The notes under the pieces: model-generated
The model's database searches: none
Told to the model about the DNA's origin: nothing
The model's input: the letters and a program-made list of their open reading frames with translations, nothing else
Origin: UBA4124 sp031401615
Lineage (GTDB): Bacteria; Patescibacteriota; Minisyncoccia; Phycocordibacterales; UBA9973
DNA: 15,659 nucleotides
Direction of reading: 5' to 3'
Assembly: GCA_031401615.1 (NCBI GenBank)
Contig: JANNRS010000037.1
Location: forward strand, 1 to 15,659
Translations under genes and position numbers: made by a program
Part shown: one piece after another, positions 7,209-13,655 of the stretch
How the letters are laid out: every line of letters begins with the position of its first letter
Numbering within the stretch: position 1 is the stretch's first letter

Positions 7209-8506
7209 AATAAGCTTTCTTGTAAATTGGATGATATTGTACCTGGATATCTTCTTGAAATTTCTTCCTCAACTAGATTTAGGTTACTTCCAAAATTTTT
7301 ACGTGACTGATAGATCACTTCTTTTTTAAAAGAAGTTGATATCTTTTGGGCAGGCGTAGTAATTGCACTAAAAGGTTTTGATGTAGCTCCATCAATCATT
7401 AGTTTTAAATACATAGAATACTTTGGCAGGTTGACTAAGTCCTCTTCGTTAAAAACTGGATGCACTTCCTGTGCTAAGTGTTTAGCATCATCTGCCCCTA
7501 CCCTAAATATTATCATGGTACCAACATTGCCAAATATGGCATAGCGAATCTTCTCGTGAATCTGTTCTATATACTGATGAGCTAAAAAGAGGGAGAGTTT
7601 GTATTTTCTGGCTTCGGCTAATATATCTGCAAATGATAAGGATACAAACGAATGCATTTCATCGACATAGAGATAGAATGGTTTCCGATACTGCTCTTGT
7701 TGGGTTGCCCGGCTTAGCGCTGCCAATTGTATTGCATTTACCATCATACTGCCAAGTACTGTGGTGGCATCTTCGCCCAACTTTCCTTTAGCCAGGTTGC
7801 ATATCAATATCTTTTTCTGTTCCATCACTTCAGGGATCTGAAAACTCTTAGTTGTTTGTCCGATGACATTTCGTAGTTGTGCGATGGCTGTAAATAACCC
7901 GGTCTTATTTAAAATCGGGCTAATGGCTTCTGATTTTAATTGTGGGGGGTATTTATCAAATTCATTATGCCAAAATGAAAGCAGGTATTGGTCACTGCAA
8001 TAATATAGAACCCTTTTACGGAAGTTGTAGTTGGTTAAGAGGGGCTGAATATCTAATAAGCTAGCATCAGGATAAGTAAATAGGGTTAAAATCGTATAAC
8101 GTAGAATATATTCCAGCCGTGGGCCCCAGGAATCAATCCAGATCTTTTTGAAGGTAGCTATCAGCCCAGCTACTACTAAATGCTGTTGATCTATCGGTAT
8201 ATCCTGTAGTGGATTAAATCCGACAACATGAGTTTCATCTGCAGGGTCAAAATATATAACATCGTTGATCCGCTCTTTTGGAACATAGTCTAATATCTTC
8301 TCGGCTATATCACCGTGAGGATCTATCAGGCAAATGCCATTACCCCGTTGAATATCTGAAATAGCCAGGTTCAATAACAGGGTACTTTTCCCTGTTCCAG
8401 TTTTTCCAATGACATAAATATGGTTTAGCCTATCTGCATCTTTTATACCAAATTGTTGTTGCTGGTTACGCCAGTCCGTTATTCCAATAGGAGTAATATT
8501 GTCCAC
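7205..8506 (-). CDS. HerA/VirD4-like DNA-transfer ATPase (TraG/TraD-type coupling protein family)
   Basis: A 433-residue P-loop ATPase. Walker A is GKTGTGKST (34-42), followed by the typical IDPHGD segment (61-66). Walker B is LYVDE (near 279-283). After it come the AHQY...IFGNVGTMIIFRVG segment of the TraG/TraD/HerA group and a short tail. Family members pump DNA through conjugation or secretion channels. This version lacks the N-terminal membrane helices of VirD4 and starts directly with the ITDWRNQ..FGIK lead-in that I recall from single-domain versions in Patescibacteria and Bacteroidota elements. The start is GTG at 8506, since a stop lies three codons upstream in frame. It is divergent from the recombinase gene across 112 bases, which fits a mobilisation role. 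No relaxase is visible. Confidence 0.85.
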   Translation of the reverse strand: MDNITPIGITDWRNQQQQFGIKDADRLNHIYVIGKTGTGKSTLLLNLAISDIQRGNGICLIDPHGDIAEKILDYVPKERINDVIYFDPADETHVVGFNPLQDIPIDQQHLVVAGLIATFKKIWIDSWGPRLEYILRYTILTLFTYPDASLLDIQPLLTNYNFRKRVLYYCSDQYLLSFWHNEFDKYPPQLKSEAISPILNKTGLFTAIAQLRNVIGQTTKSFQIPEVMEQKKILICNLAKGKLGEDATTVLGSMMVNAIQLAALSRATQQEQYRKPFYLYVDEMHSFVSLSFADILAEARKYKLSLFLAHQYIEQIHEKIRYAIFGNVGTMIIFRVGADDAKHLAQEVHPVFNEEDLVNLPKYSMYLKLMIDGATSKPFSAITTPAQKISTSFKKEVIYQSRKNFGSNLNLVEEEISRRYPGTISSNLQESLF

Positions 8507-8618
8507 TCCACAATTCTACTGGCTTGAGTAATCCCCTGTAAGGCAGGGTAATTTGTGGATTATGCAAATTTCCCTCTCTTATATAATGACCTGTTCTTTG
8601 TAACACTGGGGATGTTAT
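8507..8618. promoter_or_regulatory. Divergent control region of ATPase and recombinase genes
   Basis: Between the two genes lie nested inverted repeats: TCCACAA/TTGTGGA (8507-8513 with 8553-8559) around CCCTG/CAGGG (8534-8538 with 8544-8548). A perfect sigma70-type -10 box TATAAT (8582-8587) points to the recombinase, with only weak -35 candidates such as TTATGC at 8560. GGGGA about seven bases before the recombinase ATG is a likely ribosome binding site. The arrangement would allow joint control of excision and transfer genes; the regulator is unknown. Confidence 0.4.
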
Positions 8619-9554
8619 ATGAAAAAGGATCTCCAACAACTTTTTGAACAATTCATATATGAAAGTGAATTCGTAAGAAAAATAAGACCGGAAACTCTCC
8701 GGGGCTATACACAAGCCTATAAAACATTTGAAAAGCTCACCCCTGACCTATCACTAGATCATCTTCATACTTCTACCATCATCAATTTTTTTAGAAATCT
8801 CCAAGAACGTAAAAGAATAGTTGGGAAAGAAACTATTAATACCGGGGTTAAAAAATCAACAGTCGCTACTTACTGGACAAAATTAAATGCATTCTTTACC
8901 TGGTTAACAAGAAATGGGTATTTGAATGAGAATCCATTCCAAGGAATGAAATTCCCTTCTCCATCATATGAGGATAAAAAGTATTTACATAAAGAAGAAA
9001 TAGAGAAAATTCTCACAGCAATCCATATCCATCACAATGACAATATTTTATTGCTTAAAAGAAATCTAGTACTAATTCATCTCCTTCTTTTTTGTGGATT
9101 GCGGAAAGAGGAAGTCATGCTTCTACAAGTCAGGGATATTGATTTTGTATTGAAGATGATAACAATACGGAGCGAAACCTCTAAGTCTGGGAAAACTAGA
9201 CTAATTCCTTTGCATTCGTCAACCAGTATGTATTTGAAAGACTATTTAAAAGAACGCAAAGAATATACCACTCCTTATGTGATTGTTTCTAATAACTGTG
9301 ATGACAGACTTACTTACCAAGGCTTAAAACATCTTATCGCGAAGATTAAGAGGGTTTCGGGAGTTCATTTTCATTTACATCAATTTAGGCACACGTTTGC
9401 AGTGAATTTTCTTAGATCAACCAATGACATTTACAAGTTAAAGACAATACTTGGTCATAAAGATATTCGTGTCACTACTCTATACCTCAGATGCTTGCCA
9501 CCAGAGGAATTGCGTGGTGATATTGAAGCCATGAACATTGATAATTTTATTTAA
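8619..9554 (+). CDS. Tyrosine recombinase / integrase
   Basis: A 311-residue XerC/XerD-like site-specific recombinase. The N-terminal SAM-like core-binding domain (about 5-105) precedes the catalytic domain (about 118-305). All catalytic positions are present: Arg162 in CGLRKEE, a lysine in TSKSGKTR (189 or 192), His254 and Arg257 in HLHQFRH, His280 in LGHKD and the nucleophile Tyr289 in TTLYLR. It should cut and rejoin DNA at att sites. It lies about 150 bases from the 3' end of tRNA-Phe and points to it, so it probably integrates the segment to its left at that tRNA. A role in dimer resolution is less likely given the tRNA and the transfer-type ATPase next door. The ATG follows a GGGGA ribosome binding site. 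Confidence 0.92.
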   Translation: MKKDLQQLFEQFIYESEFVRKIRPETLRGYTQAYKTFEKLTPDLSLDHLHTSTIINFFRNLQERKRIVGKETINTGVKKSTVATYWTKLNAFFTWLTRNGYLNENPFQGMKFPSPSYEDKKYLHKEEIEKILTAIHIHHNDNILLLKRNLVLIHLLLFCGLRKEEVMLLQVRDIDFVLKMITIRSETSKSGKTRLIPLHSSTSMYLKDYLKERKEYTTPYVIVSNNCDDRLTYQGLKHLIAKIKRVSGVHFHLHQFRHTFAVNFLRSTNDIYKLKTILGHKDIRVTTLYLRCLPPEELRGDIEAMNIDNFI

Positions 9555-9574
9555 TCAAGATAGAATCAAGATAG
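9553..9574. repeat. Tandem 11-base repeat at the integrase 3' end
   Basis: AATCAAGATAG occurs twice without a gap, beginning inside the integrase stop codon. Short direct repeats near an att site often bind the recombinase arm domain or an excision factor; here that is only a suggestion. Confidence 0.5.
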
Positions 9575-9673
9575 CCTGTTTCTTATCAATAACAACCAAT
9601 TGTAACGGCCACGACATTCTTAAAGTCTGTCGGGAACAGGTCATACAACGGGAATATGATTTTGATGCTGTTT

Positions 9674-9704
9674 GTTGATTATATCCTTATATATCAACCT
9701 ATAG
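9674..9704. other. Inverted repeat abutting tRNA-Phe, possible att-site arm or tRNA terminator
   Basis: GTTGAT/ATCAAC (9674-9679 with 9693-9698), extendable through ATAT/ATAT with one bulge, ends six bases from the tRNA 3' end. There is no T-run after it on the minus strand, so a rho-independent terminator is doubtful. The position fits a recombinase core site at the element boundary. Confidence 0.35.
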
Positions 9705-9777
9705 TGCTCAGGATGGGGCTCGAACCCATGACATCTCCCTCTTCAGGGGAGCGCTCTACCAACTGAGCTACCTGAGC
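9705..9777 (-). tRNA. tRNA-Phe (anticodon GAA)
   Basis: A 73-base cloverleaf. The acceptor stem GCTCAGG pairs perfectly with CCTGAGC and the discriminator is A. The D arm is GCTC/GAGC, the anticodon stem CTCCC/GGGAG carries loop CTGAAGA, and the T arm ATGGG/CCCAT carries loop TTCGAGC. CCA is not encoded. Its 3' end faces the integrase gene, so it is the probable attachment site. The tRNA sequence is complete, as expected when an element restores the 3' end on insertion. Confidence 0.97.
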
Positions 9778-9786
9778 AAGTGAGTG

Positions 9787-9850
9787 GCAATTGCGAGCTC
9801 GCTTGCATATTGTCCGAACGCCGCTCAGGAAAGCTTTGCTTACCTGAGCA
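9787..9850. repeat. Hairpins upstream of tRNA-Phe, one copying its acceptor stem
   Basis: The first hairpin is GCAA-GCGAGCTCGC-TTGC (9787-9806, with two unpaired T). The second pairs GCTCAGG (9823-9829) with CCTGAGC (9843-9849), exactly the two strands of the tRNA-Phe acceptor stem, and the flanking TACCTGAGCA equals the tRNA gene 5' edge at 9769-9778. It could be a scar of past integration or a dispersed chromosomal repeat. Confidence 0.6.
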
Positions 9851-9855
9851 TTATT

Positions 9856-10152
9856 TTATTCTTGAAGCCCTTTGAACTGATCAATGAGACTGTTTATACT
9901 ACCATAGTCAGGTATAGAATCTTTAAATCTTTCTTGAGATTCCTGAATACCAGTATATGTTTCCATCAATTGATTGATGTATGGTTGAATATAATAGAAG
10001 GCACCAAAAGTTGCTAATATAATTAGGCTCCAATAAAAAATCTTAAAAAGTTGCCCATTTTTCTGTACTCGCCTAATACGAATAAGAAGTTCCTGGTTCT
10101 TTTCTAATTTCTCCTCAATACCCTTTAAACGAGCATCAATCAATGGATCCAT
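9856..10152 (-). CDS. Small single-pass membrane protein of unknown function
   Basis: A 98-residue protein. The N-terminal third (about 5-30) is a charged, probably coiled-coil helix. One membrane segment follows at about 35-57 (FKIFYWSLIILATFGAFYYI). After QPYINQL comes a polar C-terminal part ending in DQFKGLQE. I recall similar short proteins of the same layout in Parcubacteria, but no function is known to me. It ends about 80 bases upstream of tRNA-Phe on the same strand and starts 31 bases after the DedA stop, so it may be co-transcribed with dedA and the tRNA. Confidence 0.75.
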   Translation of the reverse strand: MDPLIDARLKGIEEKLEKNQELLIRIRRVQKNGQLFKIFYWSLIILATFGAFYYIQPYINQLMETYTGIQESQERFKDSIPDYGSINSLIDQFKGLQE

Positions 10153-10183
10153 GCATCTATACTATCATAAAGAGATATAAAAT

Positions 10184-10777
10184 CTAGCCCTTTTTAAAGA
10201 AGCGTTTTGATAAATAAACAGCCAAGGGGGTCAAAACAGAAGCAGTTATCATAAGCCCTAAACCAATATACTCTATGTGTACAATAGTAAAATAACCCGC
10301 AAAAGCATAGCCTATGGTGGTGATTAAACCTCCCCAAAGAATGCTACCAACAAAAGAAAACAATACAAACTTTTTATAATTCATATGGCTAACTCCAGCC
10401 AAAAACGGAGCTACTGTTCTGACAATCGGAATAAAACGAGATAGGATGACCGTTAAAGATCCATATTTTTTATAAAAAGATTCTGTTTTAATAATATATT
10501 TCTCTGGAACCTTTTTTAAAATTTTTATAGAATCTCGTTTATCTCTAACTATTTTTCCAAGATGATAGCCCAAAATATTTCCAAAGAATCCAGCTATGAT
10601 TATTACTGGAATAATAATTCCGAGAGAAATTATTCCGCTTTGCGCCATTAACCCTAAAGTAAAAAGAAGGGTGTCCCCTGGCAAAAAGAAAAAAGCTACA
10701 ATACCGCTCTCAGCAAAAACTATACCAAAGGTAATAAGATAAATTAGTGGTTCTGAGAATGATGTAAGTATATCCAT
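10184..10777 (-). CDS. DedA family (VTT/SNARE-associated) membrane protein
   Basis: A 197-residue inner-membrane protein with the DedA/VTT fold. Visible signatures are Glu23, FFLPGDTLLF (30-39) with the conserved PGD, GYHLGK (70-75), and SRFIPIVRTVAPFLAGVSHM (113-132) with the conserved Arg, Pro and AG positions. At least four hydrophobic segments are present. Family members translocate or recycle lipid carriers (undecaprenyl phosphate or phosphatidylethanolamine) and support envelope homeostasis; the exact lipid here is unknown. It fits with the nearby cell-wall genes murJ and divIC. The length is normal for the family. Confidence 0.9.
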   Translation of the reverse strand: MDILTSFSEPLIYLITFGIVFAESGIVAFFFLPGDTLLFTLGLMAQSGIISLGIIIPVIIIAGFFGNILGYHLGKIVRDKRDSIKILKKVPEKYIIKTESFYKKYGSLTVILSRFIPIVRTVAPFLAGVSHMNYKKFVLFSFVGSILWGGLITTIGYAFAGYFTIVHIEYIGLGLMITASVLTPLAVYLSKRFFKKG

Positions 10778-10800
10778 ATTTTATGTGTCCCTAGCACGAA

Positions 10801-10828
10801 CCCGCCGTCGCTAAACCGCTTTGTCGGG
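10801..10828. repeat. GC-rich imperfect palindrome, chromosomal type
   Basis: CCCG (10801-10804) pairs with CGGG (10825-10828) around a core containing CGCTAAA. A related-looking hairpin (CCGC/GCGG around a TAGCTTTAG core) lies upstream of lepA at about 13604-13620. Such short dispersed palindromes are typical of the right part of the window and absent from the left. Confidence 0.35.
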
Positions 10829-10859
10829 CAGGTCGAACTTTGTAGGGATTGTGGCATTT

Positions 10860-10964
10860 ACCCCGCCATTTCATGTCCTCCCACCAGGAATCGAACTTGG
10901 ATCTTTTCCTTAGGACGGAACTGCTCTATCCATTGAGCTACAGGAGGATATGAAATGGCGGGGT
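10860..10964. repeat. 15-base inverted repeat enclosing tRNA-Arg
   Basis: ACCCCGCCATTTCAT (10860-10874) and its exact reverse complement (10950-10964) flank the tRNA-Arg gene with one and two spacer bases. In a transcript they would extend the acceptor stem by 15 pairs. Confidence 0.9.
10876..10947 (-). tRNA. tRNA-Arg (anticodon CCU)
   Basis: A 72-base cloverleaf read on the minus strand. Acceptor CCTCCTG/TGGGAGG has two G-U pairs and the discriminator is A. The D stem is GCTC/GAGC. The anticodon loop GTCCTAA sits on a stem with a G-A mismatch at its base, and the variable loop has four bases. The T stem has one A-C mismatch, with loop TTCGATT. CCA is not encoded. The imperfect stems lower the score slightly, but all arms are present. 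It reads AGG codons. Confidence 0.9.
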
Positions 10965-10998
10965 CCATTAAACTATAGGGACAATAGTCTACCAATAA

Positions 10999-11232
10999 TT
11001 ATGAGAGCAAAAGATCTGATAACATTTTCTCTTGAAAACCAACAAGAACAGTATCACCAATGTGAATCACTGGGACTCCGAGTTGACCTGAAAGTTCTAT
11101 TATTTCCTTCCTTTTTTCAGTATCAACCCCAACATTGTGTTCTGTATAAGCTATGTTGTGAGCTTTAAAAAACTCCTTTGCCATGTGGCAGTAGTGACAA
11201 TTTTGGGTGCTATAGATAGTAACTTCTTTCAT
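10999..11232 (-). CDS. Glutaredoxin-like (NrdH/Grx-type) redox protein
   Basis: A 77-residue thioredoxin-fold protein of glutaredoxin size. The active site is CHYC (Cys12, Cys15) after a beta strand VTIYST. A cis-proline motif GVPVIHIGD (52-60, Pro54) and a GF (65-66) of the glutathione/backbone-binding loop follow. It should reduce disulfides or mixed disulfides in the cytoplasm. The donor could be glutathione or a thioredoxin reductase; neither gene is visible here. It lies 20 bases downstream of the DivIC-like gene on the same strand, probably in one operon. Confidence 0.88.
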   Translation of the reverse strand: MKEVTIYSTQNCHYCHMAKEFFKAHNIAYTEHNVGVDTEKRKEIIELSGQLGVPVIHIGDTVLVGFQEKMLSDLLLS

Positions 11233-11252
11233 AATAACTCTATTATAACATA

Positions 11253-11639
11253 TTAATGCAAACCCAAACCAGACTTAAGACTATCCCAAAAACGTTTGAT
11301 AGCTGGCTTCTTAGTATTCTCAGGCAAGACTTCTTCATTGGTAACCACGATCAGCCCTTCTCCTTGTTTTAAAAGCCTATATTTATCCCGAAATATACGC
11401 TCCTGACCTTCAGGGGTATCAATATAGTTATTCATATCAGTAACGGCGACTTTCTTCTCCTGTAAAGCTGACTGCTCCTGTTTTAGACCTTTTATATGCT
11501 TCCTCATGGCAAAATACTTGTTCATAAGCCCCAAAACAGAAGAAAGAAGCAAGGAAAACAATAAAATAGCCACAATAGCCATCAGTATTGATTTAGCTGA
11601 AATAGGGCGTTTGCGATTATCTGATTGCGTTTTGGTCAT
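11253..11639 (-). CDS. FtsB/DivIC-like septum formation initiator protein
   Basis: A 128-residue bitopic membrane protein: a basic N-terminus, one membrane helix (about 18-38), a coiled coil (about 43-66), then YIDTPEGQERIFRDKYRLLK and QGEGLIVV (72-99), which match the conserved end of the septum initiator domain. Known members form a complex with FtsL and FtsQ/DivIB at the division septum. The C-terminal tail beyond 105 is longer than in FtsB of E. coli. The glutaredoxin gene follows closely. A 35-codon frame starts divergently 21 bases upstream. Confidence 0.85.
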   Translation of the reverse strand: MTKTQSDNRKRPISAKSILMAIVAILLFSLLLSSVLGLMNKYFAMRKHIKGLKQEQSALQEKKVAVTDMNNYIDTPEGQERIFRDKYRLLKQGEGLIVVTNEEVLPENTKKPAIKRFWDSLKSGLGLH

Positions 11640-11660
11640 GGCTTATGATACGATGCTTGA

Positions 11661-11768
11661 ATGCTATTTAATCATAACAGAAAAAGAGTCGCTTTGGCTT
11701 GGAAAATCTTCTCAATTATCATGATTATTCTTATGGTTGGACTCTTCACTCCAGGACTATTTCTATAA
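11661..11768 (+). CDS. Possible 35-residue single-pass membrane microprotein
   Basis: An open frame of 35 codons on the plus strand: a basic N-terminus (MLFNHNRKRVALAWKIF) followed by a hydrophobic helix (SIIMIILMVGLFTPGLFL). It fills the gap between the divergent divIC gene and the convergent lepA end almost exactly. The charge-then-membrane pattern is what a real small membrane protein would show, and I recall similar tiny proteins in Patescibacteria. No function can be given, and the short length means chance is possible. Confidence 0.5.
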   Translation: MLFNHNRKRVALAWKIFSIIMIILMVGLFTPGLFL

Positions 11769-11777
11769 ATCACCCCA

Positions 11778-13589
11778 TTAATCCCTGTCTCTCATCACCT
11801 TAATAAAGACATCGTGAGGGATATTGATGGATGCGTGCTCACGCATCTTTTTCTTACCCTTCTTCTGTTTATCGAGCAATTTATTTTTTCGACTAACATC
11901 TCCCCCATACATGTGTTGGGTGACATCTTTTCGAAAAGCCTTAAGTGTTCGTGAAGCAATTATTCTACCCAAAGCTTTAGCCTGGATTTTCATGACCACT
12001 TGCTGACGAGGCATAATGGCTTCTAGTTTTTCAACAAAAGTTTCGGCTTCTTGTTGCATCCGACGACGAGAAATAATACGAGTGAAAGCGTGCATCAGTT
12101 CGTCACCCATGACTATATCTAAACGTATAACATCAGCATCTCGCATAACACTTCCATCATAAGAGACCGAGCCATAACCACTCGTGATACTTTTTAACTC
12201 ATCAAAAAATCCTCTCATCAACTCTCGAAGTGGTACCACAAAATGAATCCGACTTCGACTATCACCAAACTGCTCTATATCTCCTACTGTCGCTTCATGG
12301 TCATACAAAAATGGCATTAAGATACCAACATACTCAAGCGGAGTAATAATAGCAGCAGTAACCCACGGTTCAGAAACACTGGCAACAGTCCCGTCATCAG
12401 GAAAAAGGTGCGGTGAGTAAACTGTTCGCTTTTCACCACTTCGCAGTATCACTTCATAAGTAATAGACGGCAGTGTGACAATCAGCTCAATATTGAACTC
12501 ACGTCGTAGTCTCTCAGTAATAATTTCCAAGTGGAGCATTCCTAAGAACCCACAACGATAGCCACGTCCCAGTGCTCCAGAGACCTCTTCTTCGTACGAA
12601 AAGGCACTATCGGATAGTCGTAGTCTGGCAAGCGCCATACGCAATTCATCAAAGTCATCCTGACTCTCTGGATAAACTGATGCCCAAACAACTGGCTTGG
12701 GTTGTTTATAACCAAGTAAATTTTTAGTAAATTTCTTTGGATCAACTATTGTGTCACCGACAGAAGCGATACCTGGCTGTTTGATACCAGTAACGATAAA
12801 TCCTATTTGCCCAGCTTCCAATTTATCAGTGTTTGTTTCTTCTGGCATAAAAACACCAACGTCTAGCACTTGAAATGTTTGTTTGGCTGCTGCAAAAGCA
12901 AGTGTGTCCCCACGTTTAACAGAGCCGGAAAACATACGCACAAAAACGATAACCCCTTTGTGATTTGAATAATTAAAATCAAAAATTAAAGCTTGCGGGT
13001 CTTTCTCTTCGGTGTCTTTCGGCGGGGGAACTTTTTCAATAATTCTAGCCAAAAGATCTGGAACACCTTCACCTGTTTTTCCAGAAACTTTCATAACTTC
13101 GTTTTCCTGACAACCAAGGAGTGAGCATATTTCAAGTGTTGTTTCCTCAACCCGTGATAATGGTGAGTCTACTTTTGTTAGTACTGGAATAATAACCAAC
13201 CCTGACTCTTTAGCCATACCGAGCGTGGTCAGCGTTTGAGCCTGAACGCCCTGTGTTGAGTCCACAAGAAGCAGTGACCCTTCTACGGCCTTGAGAGCTC
13301 TAGAAACCTCATAAGAGAAGTCTATATGCCCAGGAGTATCGATAAGGTTGAGCATATATTGTTCACCACCAGACCCTGCCTGCGCAGGCAGGTTATACTG
13401 CATACGTACAGGCTGCATTTTGATAGTGATACCGCGTTCGCGTTCAAGCTCCATAGAGTCGAGCACTTGCTCCTTCATTTTGCGAGCTTCAATAGTGCCT
13501 GTGACTTCAAGCATCCGGTCAGCCAAAGTACTTTTACCATGGTCAATATGAGCAATAATTGAGAAATTCCTAATATGTTTTAAGTCCAT
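11778..13589 (-). CDS. lepA: Elongation factor 4 (LepA), ribosome-associated translational GTPase
   Basis: LepA binds ribosomes as a GTPase and is linked to back-translocation and ribosome assembly. The 603-residue product is the usual size. GTPase motifs: AHIDHGKS (13-20), RGITI (52-56), DTPGH (84-88) and TKVD (138-141, Thr in place of the usual Asn, a tolerated variant). EF-G-like domains follow, and the LepA-specific C-terminus includes the MYGGDVSRKNKLL and lysine-rich KKGKKKMR segments. The ATG at 13589 is chosen because AGGA lies seven bases upstream; a GTG at 13604 would add five residues and falls in a palindromic repeat. A PAQAGSGG stretch at 68-75, between motifs G2 and G3, is encoded around an 18-base palindrome and looks inserted. 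The gene is downstream of murJ, 51 bases away. Confidence 0.97.
   Translation of the reverse strand: MDLKHIRNFSIIAHIDHGKSTLADRMLEVTGTIEARKMKEQVLDSMELERERGITIKMQPVRMQYNLPAQAGSGGEQYMLNLIDTPGHIDFSYEVSRALKAVEGSLLLVDSTQGVQAQTLTTLGMAKESGLVIIPVLTKVDSPLSRVEETTLEICSLLGCQENEVMKVSGKTGEGVPDLLARIIEKVPPPKDTEEKDPQALIFDFNYSNHKGVIVFVRMFSGSVKRGDTLAFAAAKQTFQVLDVGVFMPEETNTDKLEAGQIGFIVTGIKQPGIASVGDTIVDPKKFTKNLLGYKQPKPVVWASVYPESQDDFDELRMALARLRLSDSAFSYEEEVSGALGRGYRCGFLGMLHLEIITERLRREFNIELIVTLPSITYEVILRSGEKRTVYSPHLFPDDGTVASVSEPWVTAAIITPLEYVGILMPFLYDHEATVGDIEQFGDSRSRIHFVVPLRELMRGFFDELKSITSGYGSVSYDGSVMRDADVIRLDIVMGDELMHAFTRIISRRRMQQEAETFVEKLEAIMPRQQVVMKIQAKALGRIIASRTLKAFRKDVTQHMYGGDVSRKNKLLDKQKKGKKKMREHASINIPHDVFIKVMRDRD
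13375..13392. repeat. 18-base perfect palindrome inside lepA
   Basis: CCTGCCTGCGCAGGCAGG is its own reverse complement and lies in the lepA reading frame, where it encodes the PAQAG part of an extra loop. It resembles short GC-rich palindromes that I recall as dispersed repeats in Parcubacteria genomes. Confidence 0.85.
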
Positions 13590-13655
13590 AAATGTGTCCT
13601 GCACCGCGTAGCTTTAGCGGAGTGGTGGCAAAACTATACCACAAAAAACTCTTTC

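Larger units (their letters stand above)
1..9704. mobile_element. Putative integrative element in tRNA-Phe, left end outside window
   Basis: Seen: a tyrosine recombinase gene and a VirD4/HerA-like ATPase gene lie next to the 3' end of a tRNA-Phe gene, and genes on the two sides differ in character (Bacteroidota-like cargo to the left, Patescibacteria-like housekeeping genes to the right). Known: many tyrosine recombinases integrate elements at tRNA 3' ends and leave the tRNA intact. Inferred: positions up to 9704 belong to such an element. No second copy of the tRNA 3' end is visible in the window, so the far boundary must lie further left if the idea is right. No relaxase or other conjugation gene is visible. 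An assembly chimera is the main alternative. Confidence 0.5.

Noticed and set aside
8466..8714. 82-codon minus-strand frame
   Set aside because: It overlaps both the ATPase and the integrase genes and their control region; it is a shadow frame.
1..9704. Second copy of the tRNA-Phe 3' end marking the left boundary
   Set aside because: No matching stretch was found by eye in the window, so the left att site is not claimed.
11506..11724. 72-codon plus-strand frame
   Set aside because: It is antisense to the DivIC-like gene; the 35-codon frame at 11661 fits better.
13167..13178. LepA G4 motif TKVD as a broken GTPase site
   Set aside because: Thr is an accepted variant at the first position of the NKxD motif and the other motifs are intact.
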